A stretch of 21,898 bases of DNA from a bacterium (lineage in GTDB: Bacteria > DYJV01 > JALVYZ01). The notes below the pieces were generated by a model. That model saw nothing but the letters and a program-made list of their open reading frames with translations, had not been told where the DNA came from and did not search any database. Position numbers and translations under genes: made by a program. Location: the NCBI GenBank assembly GCA_027037705.1, contig JALVYZ010000357.1, positions 469 through 22,366 on the forward strand. Reading direction: 5' to 3'. Within the stretch, counting starts at the first letter, position 1; each line of letters starts with the position of its first letter. Shown here in pieces: positions 1 through 5,857 of the stretch.

Positions 1-62
1 GTTCATATCCCATTTCATATGGATAAAATTAAATTATCAAAAAAAATTTTTTTAGTCAAATA

Positions 63-695
63 TTAAGATTTCATTCTATAATTTACATTTGCAAGAGTTA
101 AAATTTTTAATTCTTCTGCTTTTGTAAAAATTTCTGCTCTCTCTTGAGTTACTTTTTTTACAAATTCTTCATCCTTTATTGAAGGAAGGTTAATATCAAC
201 ACTGTACATTGCAGCTTTTACACAAGCTTCAGCAATGTATGCTCCTACACCAACATCACTTATTGCCATTTTATTTCCAAATTTAGATAATTTTTCAGCT
301 TCTACTAAAATTTCAAGACATGCTTTTGAAATTTCCAAAGGAACTATTGTTGCATTTTTTGCAGCTTCCTGAAGTGCTTGTTTTCTCTTTTCCTTTTCTT
401 CATCTGTATTTTTCGGCATTCTGAATGCTTCCATATATTTATTGAATGCATCAATATCTTTTTGAGTTAATTCTTTTAATTTTTCCATTATTTTCATTGT
501 ATTTTCAAGAATCTCTTTGGCCTGATCCTGATAATCTTCATAACCTTTTTTCCCAATTGTTAAATTTGCTACCATACAAACCATTGCTGCAGCGTTTGTT
601 GCTGTAACTGCTGATACATTTCCTCCACCAGGAGTTGGACTGCTTGAAGCTGCGACTTCTAAAAATTCATTTATTGTTTTATCATATAAACTCAT
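63..695 (-). CDS. fchA: Methenyltetrahydrofolate cyclohydrolase / cyclodeaminase family (FchA)
   Basis: 210 residues from the chosen start. This is a stand-alone FTCD_C-type (formiminotransferase-cyclodeaminase C-terminal) protein. Family members either hydrolyse 5,10-methenyl-THF to 10-formyl-THF or deaminate formimino-THF. The visible family signature is the N-terminal TPGGG segment, followed by an Ala-rich helix and a VGVGAYIAEA stretch in the second half; the whole protein is helical with no signal peptide. A longer frame begins with an ATG at 705-707, but a GGAGG lies inside that extension, five bases before the ATG at 693-695, so I take the inner ATG as the start. It is the second gene after folD on the same strand, across a 131-bp repeat-filled gap. 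That partner makes the cyclohydrolase (FchA) role likelier than formimino-THF deamination, and no histidine or purine degradation gene is nearby. Confidence 0.88.
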   Translation of the reverse strand: MSLYDKTINEFLEVAASSSPTPGGGNVSAVTATNAAAMVCMVANLTIGKKGYEDYQDQAKEILENTMKIMEKLKELTQKDIDAFNKYMEAFRMPKNTDEEKEKRKQALQEAAKNATIVPLEISKACLEILVEAEKLSKFGNKMAISDVGVGAYIAEACVKAAMYSVDINLPSIKDEEFVKKVTQERAEIFTKAEELKILTLANVNYRMKS

Positions 696-700
696 TTTTT

Positions 701-705
701 CCTCC
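701..705 (-). promoter_or_regulatory. Shine-Dalgarno that sets the fchA start
   Basis: GGAGG on the minus strand, followed by five A residues and ATG at 693-695. It overlaps codons 1-3 of the longer open frame, which argues against the upstream ATG at 705-707. Confidence 0.8.
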
Positions 706-714
706 ATATTTAAT

Positions 715-764
715 TATTGTAATTCATGGTTATTAATAGTAATTCGTTGTTATTTGTTGTTATT
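715..764. repeat. Five degenerate 10-bp tandem units
   Basis: In exact 10-bp register on the plus strand (715-724, 725-734, 735-744, 745-754, 755-764) every unit fits NNTNGTWATT. The last two units, CGTTGTTATT and TGTTGTTATT, differ at one base. The array fills the left part of the folD-fchA gap and starts 20 bases upstream of the fchA start codon. Confidence 0.65.
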
Positions 765-779
765 AATTTAAACTTTTCC

Positions 780-821
780 CACTTCACTATTCACTAACCT
801 CAACTAACTTCAACAACCTTA
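780..821. repeat. Degenerate 7-bp repeat tract
   Basis: About six heptamer-phased units made of words such as CACTTCA, CTATTCA and CTAACCT. Read on the minus strand, the tract contains the heptamer AAGGTTG (plus-strand CAACCTT, 814-820). The same word recurs in the repeat tracts at 10957 and 14021. The periodicity is looser than in the 14007-14041 array. Confidence 0.45.
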
Positions 822-826
822 AATAA

Positions 827-1699
827 TTAATATAACCCTTGCAATTTCATTGCTTTTAAAACATTTTGCATAATAATTGATGTTGTTAATGAACCAACAC
901 CACCAGGAACTGGTGTAATAGCTGAAGCTACTTCTTTAACTTCGTCAAATTCCACATCGCCAACTATTGTAGTTGTTCCATCTTCTTTTGTGACTTCATT
1001 GATTCCAGCGTCGATTACAACAGTTCCTGGGCTTACCATGTCTTTTGTAACAAGACCCTTTCTACCTGCAGCTGCTACAATAATTTCAGCTTGTCTTGTA
1101 ATTGAAGGCATATCTTTAGTTCTTGTATGACAAACTGTAATTGTTGCATGTCTTGTAATTAATAAAGACGCTAATGGCCTTCCAACAGTGTCGCCTCTTC
1201 CAATTAAAGCCACTCTTTTACCAACTAAATCAATTCCACTTCTTACCATTAATTCTATACAGCTTAATGGAGTTGCTGGAATTAAAGCCAAATGTTCCTG
1301 TCCCCCAAAAATGTATCCTCTGTTTACAGCAGTTACACCATCAACATCTTTTACAGGCAAAATTGCATTCATCACTTTTTCTTTTGCAATATGTTTTGGT
1401 AATGGAAGTTCAACTAAAATTCCATGTGTGTCTTTATCATTGTTAAGTTTTTCAATAAATTTAATAACTTCTTCTTCAGGAGTGTCTTCTGGCATTTCAG
1501 TAAGTTCAACTTTTACTCCAACTTTATCGCCAACTTTAATCTTGGATTTAGCATACCATTTACTTGCAGGATCTCCACCAACCAAAATTACTGCTAATTT
1601 AGGAGTTAATCCTTTTTCTTTTAATTTTTCTGTTTCAGCAATAATTTCTTTTCTAATTTCTTCTGCAATTGGCATACCTTTAATAATTTTTGCACTCAT
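827..1699 (-). CDS. folD: Methylenetetrahydrofolate dehydrogenase (FolD), cyclohydrolase site altered
   Basis: 290 residues, the usual FolD length. FolD oxidises 5,10-methylene-THF with NAD(P) and normally also hydrolyses methenyl-THF in the cytoplasm. The YxxxK pair (Tyr49, Lys53), KDVDG with Asp118 and Asp120, and the Rossmann motif GRGDTVGRP at 167-175 are present. Three deviations stand out. The usual VQLPLP is VELPLP, placing Glu97 where the catalytic Gln sits; the codon reads GAA. GRS is GRG. The C-terminal PGGVGP is PGGVGS. In studied homologues the Gln is important for the cyclohydrolase step, and a separate cyclohydrolase-family gene (fchA) lies downstream, so this protein may act mainly as a dehydrogenase; that is inference. 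AGGAG at 1706-1710 supports the ATG at 1697-1699. Confidence 0.93.
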   Translation of the reverse strand: MSAKIIKGMPIAEEIRKEIIAETEKLKEKGLTPKLAVILVGGDPASKWYAKSKIKVGDKVGVKVELTEMPEDTPEEEVIKFIEKLNNDKDTHGILVELPLPKHIAKEKVMNAILPVKDVDGVTAVNRGYIFGGQEHLALIPATPLSCIELMVRSGIDLVGKRVALIGRGDTVGRPLASLLITRHATITVCHTRTKDMPSITRQAEIIVAAAGRKGLVTKDMVSPGTVVIDAGINEVTKEDGTTTIVGDVEFDEVKEVASAITPVPGGVGSLTTSIIMQNVLKAMKLQGLY

Positions 1700-1724
1700 T
1701 TTCCTCTCCTTTTTGTGGCTTTTT

Positions 1725-1767
1725 TAACTTTCAGCGAAAGTTATACATATTAATTGTATTTTGTCAA
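1725..1767 (-). promoter_or_regulatory. folD promoter with a palindrome at the transcription start
   Basis: Minus-strand TTGACA (1762-1767), 16-bp spacer, TATAAC (1740-1745). A perfect inverted repeat, TAACTTTC-AGC-GAAAGTTA (1725-1743), overlaps the -10 box and the predicted start near 1733. This is a typical repressor-operator position. Because transcription would begin inside it, a complete RNA hairpin is less likely. Confidence 0.6.
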
Positions 1768-1779
1768 CAATATTTTTTA

Positions 1780-1808
1780 TTGACATATTTTTTATTTGTT
1801 ATTAGTAT
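1780..1808 (+). promoter_or_regulatory. Promoter of the cyclic-di-GMP gene
   Basis: Perfect TTGACA (1780-1785), 17-bp spacer, TAGTAT (1803-1808). The predicted start near 1815 is only about five bases before the ATG at 1820, so the mRNA would have almost no leader. The -35 box is 12 bp from the -35 box of the divergent folD promoter. Confidence 0.5.
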
Positions 1809-1819
1809 TAGAGTCAGCG

Positions 1820-4255
1820 ATGGATGATAATATCCTTTCTGCAATATCAAATCTTCCAAATGTGGCTTTTATGATTTATCAAGAAAAAATTGTATATGCT
1901 AACAAATGTGCGATAAATAAACTTGAATATAGTTTAGAGGAATTAAAGGAAAAATCAATTGAAGACTTTGTCCCTGAACCATATAAAAATAAAGTAATTT
2001 TAACTAAAGAAAGAAGATTAAAAGGTGAAATTTTTGAAGAAGAATATTTTGATTTCCCAATTATTACAAAAAATAATCTAATTTTAAGATGTGCAATTTT
2101 TGGATATTCTATAAATTTTAATGGTAAAAACTCTGGTTTACTTGTAGCTCTTGATATAACAGAAAAAATACTTCTTGAGAGAACAATAAACTTAATCGGT
2201 AAAGTACATGAATTAGGTGTAAACTTAAAAGATGAAGATAAGTTTATTCATGAAATATGTAATGCATTCACTCATGAATTAGAAATTCCTTTCTCTTTTG
2301 TAGCAAAATTTAAAAATGAAACAATTGAAATATTTCATTTTTGTGGCTCTAAAAATTTTGAAAAGAAAAATTTTATAAATTTTATTACAAAAAAAGAGAT
2401 TATAACAAATTTGTTTAAAAACAGAATTGTTGCAAAAAGATTGGAAATTAACGGTTTTAGATCTTTTTGTTGCATTCCTATAATTTTGAATAAGAATTTA
2501 AAATATGTTTTTTGCATATTTTCAATTTACACAAATTTTATGGATAATTTAAATTTAGAGTTATTAGAAAAACTCAAAGAAACAATTGTTTCAAATATAG
2601 AAAAAATAGAAAAAGAAACTAATTTAGAAATACTTTATAATGCATTAGAAAACAGCCCTGATTGGGTCTTAATTACAAATAAAGAGGGAAAAATAATTTA
2701 TGTTAATAAAGCTGTAGAAAAGTTATCAAAATATTCCAAAGATGAATTAATAGGGAAAAAACCATCATTGTTAAGTTCCGGTTATCATAAAAAGAAATTT
2801 TACGAAAAGATGTGGGGAAATTTACTGAAAGGAGAACCTTATAGTTTTGTGGTCTTAAATAAAGATAAATTTGGACATCCATTTAAATTAGACCAGACAA
2901 TTATCCCAGTCAAAATTGACAATGAAATAAGGTATTTTGTAAGTGTTGGAAAAGATTTATCTAGAGAAGAAAAGTTAGAATATGAAATATTAACATTAAA
3001 ATATAAAGATCCTGTAACAGGACTTTTTAATAGATATGGTTTTTTAATAGAGATTCAAAATATAATTAATAACTTTAAAATAGGTGAAAAAGGGGTTTTA
3101 TTAATTTTAGATATTTATAACTTTTCGCATATAAATAATATTTATTCAGAAAAAATCGGTGATGAGATATTAAAAGAAATAGCTAATTTCTTAATAAAAA
3201 TTAGTAAAGATTCTATTATTGCAAGAATAGGCGGAGATGAATTCGCTATTTTTAAAAAGATAGAGTATAAAAATATAATAGAGTATGTTCATAGTTTGGT
3301 TGAAATATTTAAAATTTCAAAATTTTCCTCTCATGAAATTGTTATAGGTATTAATATTGGGGCTTCGGTTTATCCTGATGACACTGAAGATATAAATCAA
3401 CTTATTACTAATGCCACCACTTCATTAAACATTGCAAAAACAAAAGGTGAAAATCAATATGAGTTTTTTAATAAAAAAATTGAAAATTATATAGTTAAAA
3501 AAAAGGAAGAGAAAGATTTAATAATATATGCCCTTGAAAATGAGCTTTTTGAAATTTTTTTCCAACCTTATTTTTATATTCATAATTTAACTCTTGCAGG
3601 ATTTGAGGCACTTTTGAGAATTAATCATCCTGAAAGAGGAATAATAACTCCATATTATTTTATAGATACTTTAGAAGAATCTGAATTTTTATTTGAAGTT
3701 GAAAAATTAATAATAAAAACTATAGGAGAAACCCTTTTAAGATGGGAGAAAAGATTTTTTAATTATAAGCCTATTTCAATAAATTTAACATCAAGAAGTT
3801 TTAAAAACCAAGAAGTTATTGAATTTTTAATTTACTGGTTAAAAAAATTAAAAAAACCTTTTTTAAATATAGAATTAACAGAAAGACTTTTTATTGATAA
3901 TTTTGAATATACTGTAAATATTATAAATAAATTAAAAAAGTTCGGAGTTTCAATTTCACTTGATGATTTCGGCACAGGATACTCTTCTATCTCATATTTA
4001 ACGGAAATTCCAATTGATATAATAAAAATTGATATTACATTTATAAGAAAAATGTTAGAAGATATCAAAACTAAGGAAATTGTGGAAGTAATAGTTATCC
4101 TTGCAAAAAAGTTAGGTTTTAAAACAATCGCAGAAGGTGTTGAAACAACTGAACAATTGGATTATTTAAAAGAAATACAATGTGATATTGCTCAAGGATA
4201 TTTACTTGGTAAACCCTGTCCAATTAAAGAAGCTGAGAACTATTTTAATTTATAA
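1820..4255 (+). CDS. PAS-GAF-PAS-GGDEF-EAL cyclic-di-GMP signalling protein
   Basis: 811 residues from the ATG at 1820. The frame continues upstream to a TTG at 1796, but that codon lies between the promoter boxes and has no ribosome site. Approximate domains: PAS 7-117, a GAF-like segment 125-262, PAS 275-387, GGDEF 397-550, EAL 567-807. No transmembrane helix or signal peptide is evident, so it is probably cytosolic. GGDEF is intact (471-475), but the RxxD inhibitory site usually found just before it is absent. The EAL domain keeps its main metal and catalytic residues: Glu596, Asn655, Glu685, Asp715-Asp716 in DDFGTGYSS, Lys736, Glu772 and Gln792. Both c-di-GMP synthesis and hydrolysis are possible; an intact EAL favours net phosphodiesterase activity. 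The 3' end overlaps the convergent radical-SAM gene by 16 bp. No Shine-Dalgarno is visible. Confidence 0.9.
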   Translation: MDDNILSAISNLPNVAFMIYQEKIVYANKCAINKLEYSLEELKEKSIEDFVPEPYKNKVILTKERRLKGEIFEEEYFDFPIITKNNLILRCAIFGYSINFNGKNSGLLVALDITEKILLERTINLIGKVHELGVNLKDEDKFIHEICNAFTHELEIPFSFVAKFKNETIEIFHFCGSKNFEKKNFINFITKKEIITNLFKNRIVAKRLEINGFRSFCCIPIILNKNLKYVFCIFSIYTNFMDNLNLELLEKLKETIVSNIEKIEKETNLEILYNALENSPDWVLITNKEGKIIYVNKAVEKLSKYSKDELIGKKPSLLSSGYHKKKFYEKMWGNLLKGEPYSFVVLNKDKFGHPFKLDQTIIPVKIDNEIRYFVSVGKDLSREEKLEYEILTLKYKDPVTGLFNRYGFLIEIQNIINNFKIGEKGVLLILDIYNFSHINNIYSEKIGDEILKEIANFLIKISKDSIIARIGGDEFAIFKKIEYKNIIEYVHSLVEIFKISKFSSHEIVIGINIGASVYPDDTEDINQLITNATTSLNIAKTKGENQYEFFNKKIENYIVKKKEEKDLIIYALENELFEIFFQPYFYIHNLTLAGFEALLRINHPERGIITPYYFIDTLEESEFLFEVEKLIIKTIGETLLRWEKRFFNYKPISINLTSRSFKNQEVIEFLIYWLKKLKKPFLNIELTERLFIDNFEYTVNIINKLKKFGVSISLDDFGTGYSSISYLTEIPIDIIKIDITFIRKMLEDIKTKEIVEVIVILAKKLGFKTIAEGVETTEQLDYLKEIQCDIAQGYLLGKPCPIKEAENYFNL

Positions 4256-5166
4256 AAAATTCCTCTATCGCCTTTTATTTTTGTAATTCTTTTTTCTTCT
4301 TCAAGTTCTCTTAAAATTTTATTTAATTCATTCACATGGAGATTTGTCATTTTCATTAGATCTTCTAAAGTTAAAGGTCTTCTTTCAAGGCAATTAATTA
4401 TTGTTGAAAAATTATTACTTTTTTCTAATTCGATATTTTTATTTTTAAAGCTAATAATTTCTGCTTTTTTACCAAAAATATTTTTTATTTCATTTAATTT
4501 ATTAATACTTACAGGTGCTACAAATTCCTCTGCTGGAGGTCTATCAACTGTATTAATTTGGATTTTATCTGGATTTATTTTTTTGATTACATTTTTTAAG
4601 TTTAAAATTTCATTATAAGAATCATTTAAATTTTTAATTATAAATACTTCTAAATAAATTTTTTTGTAAAAGTTTTTTCTTAAATTTATAAGACCTTCTA
4701 TAATTTTATTCAATTTTAAATCTTTATGAGGTCTATTTATAAGTTTAAAAGTATTTTCATTTGCAGAGTCGAGAGAAGGAATAATTAGATCAGCTTTTTT
4801 TATTTCTTCAATAATTGAGTTATTTAAAAATAAAGTTCCATTGGTTAAAATTACAATTTTATATTTCGAAAAGTTTTTTTTCAAAAAATTAATTATTTCA
4901 CCAATTTTTGAATATAAAAGTGGTTCTCCAGCTCCAGAAAAAGTTATATAGTCAATTTTTGGCTTATTTTTTAAAAAATATTCAAGTTCTTTAATTATTT
5001 CATTGCAATCAAAAAATTCTTTTCTTTCATTAATTAAATTAGTAGTTCTACCACATTCACAATATATGCAATTTAAATTACATGTTTTATATGGCACAAG
5101 ATCTATTCCAAGTGATAATCCAAGCCTTCTTGAAGGTACAGGTCCAAAAAGATATTTATAATTCAT
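4240..5166 (-). CDS. Radical SAM protein, COG0731-like
   Basis: 308 residues. The radical-SAM cluster motif CxxxCxxC is Cys29, Cys33, Cys36, with an extra Cys38. It is preceded by an N-terminal GPVPSRRLG segment characteristic of the COG0731 Fe-S oxidoreductase group. SGAGEP (SAM-binding GGE-like) and ILTNGT follow. After about residue 255 comes a small helical C-terminal region (about 260-308) resembling a winged helix, which could bind nucleic acid. Substrate unknown. The start overlaps the 3' end of sfsA by 11 bp, so it is the last gene of a three-gene operon. The 3' end overlaps the convergent GGDEF-EAL gene by 16 bp. Relatives are often labelled wyosine-synthesis-like, but that pathway is archaeal/eukaryotic and I do not assign it here. 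Confidence 0.8.
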   Translation of the reverse strand: MNYKYLFGPVPSRRLGLSLGIDLVPYKTCNLNCIYCECGRTTNLINERKEFFDCNEIIKELEYFLKNKPKIDYITFSGAGEPLLYSKIGEIINFLKKNFSKYKIVILTNGTLFLNNSIIEEIKKADLIIPSLDSANENTFKLINRPHKDLKLNKIIEGLINLRKNFYKKIYLEVFIIKNLNDSYNEILNLKNVIKKINPDKIQINTVDRPPAEEFVAPVSINKLNEIKNIFGKKAEIISFKNKNIELEKSNNFSTIINCLERRPLTLEDLMKMTNLHVNELNKILRELEEEKRITKIKGDRGIFYKLK

Positions 5167-5857
5167 TTATATCCTCACATAATGGAAGTATTTTTTCAAA
5201 ATATACTGTTTCATTTTTAAATGATAGTAATACTGGATAAATTTTTACTTTTTTCTCTAAAAGCTTTTTGAAATTTTTCGCAAACTCAGGGTCTGTATCA
5301 AAATTTGGCATAAAGCATTTTGAATCTTTTCTAAAAATCAAAATTAAAATCGCAGAATTTCCAAGTTCAATTAATTCTTTTAAATGTCTTGTACCTCTTT
5401 TAGTTGGAGCATCTGGGAATAATGCTATGCCATTTTTGGTTAATGTACATCCTTTAACTTCAAGCCAAAGCTCATTTTGTTTATTTGTAAGTTTAAAATC
5501 AATTCGACTATTATTGTATTTTACTTCTGCCTGAATTTTATCATATTTTTTAAATTCTTTAATAATTCCTTTTTGAATAATTTTTTCTGCTATTTTTCTA
5601 TGATTCCCTGAATGAACTAATACCCAATGGTCATTTTTAAAAGCTGCAATTAAATCAAATTTTGTTTTTCTGTGAGGTTTATCTTCTTTTTTTATTAGAA
5701 TTTTATTACCTTCAAATAAAAGTTCTTTTAACCTTCCTGGGTCATGTACATGAATTTCAATTTCTTCATTGTTTAATTTTGCAGTAGCAAGAAATTTATT
5801 GATTCTTTTTAAAAAAATAGCTTTTTCTATTGGAGAGATTTTAAGTAATTCAATCAT
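5156..5857 (-). CDS. sfsA: SfsA family protein
   Basis: 233 residues, standard SfsA length. Family signatures: FLKRINKFLA near the N-terminus, HDPGRLKELL, RKTKFDLI, and the C-terminal block with LEVKGCTL, FPDAPTKRGTRHLKEL. The ExK within LEVKGC and the upstream Asp of SRIDF resemble a PD-(D/E)xK nuclease-like core. In E. coli, SfsA was named for stimulating sugar fermentation and described as DNA-binding; its biochemical role is not settled. Its ATG overlaps the acetyltransferase stop codon as ATGA, and its 3' end overlaps the radical-SAM gene, so translation is probably coupled. Confidence 0.9.
   Translation of the reverse strand: MIELLKISPIEKAIFLKRINKFLATAKLNNEEIEIHVHDPGRLKELLFEGNKILIKKEDKPHRKTKFDLIAAFKNDHWVLVHSGNHRKIAEKIIQKGIIKEFKKYDKIQAEVKYNNSRIDFKLTNKQNELWLEVKGCTLTKNGIALFPDAPTKRGTRHLKELIELGNSAILILIFRKDSKCFMPNFDTDPEFAKNFKKLLEKKVKIYPVLLSFKNETVYFEKILPLCEDINEL

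Noticed and set aside
1-36. Possible minus-strand promoter (TTGACT at 54-59, TAATTT at 31-36) and ATG at 16-18 for a gene running off the left edge
   Set aside because: The -10 box is poor, no ribosome site is present and only six codons are visible, so it cannot be supported.
1188-1727. Long plus-strand open frame opposite folD
   Set aside because: It is the antisense of a fully conserved FolD; composition and absence of a ribosome site mark it as a shadow.
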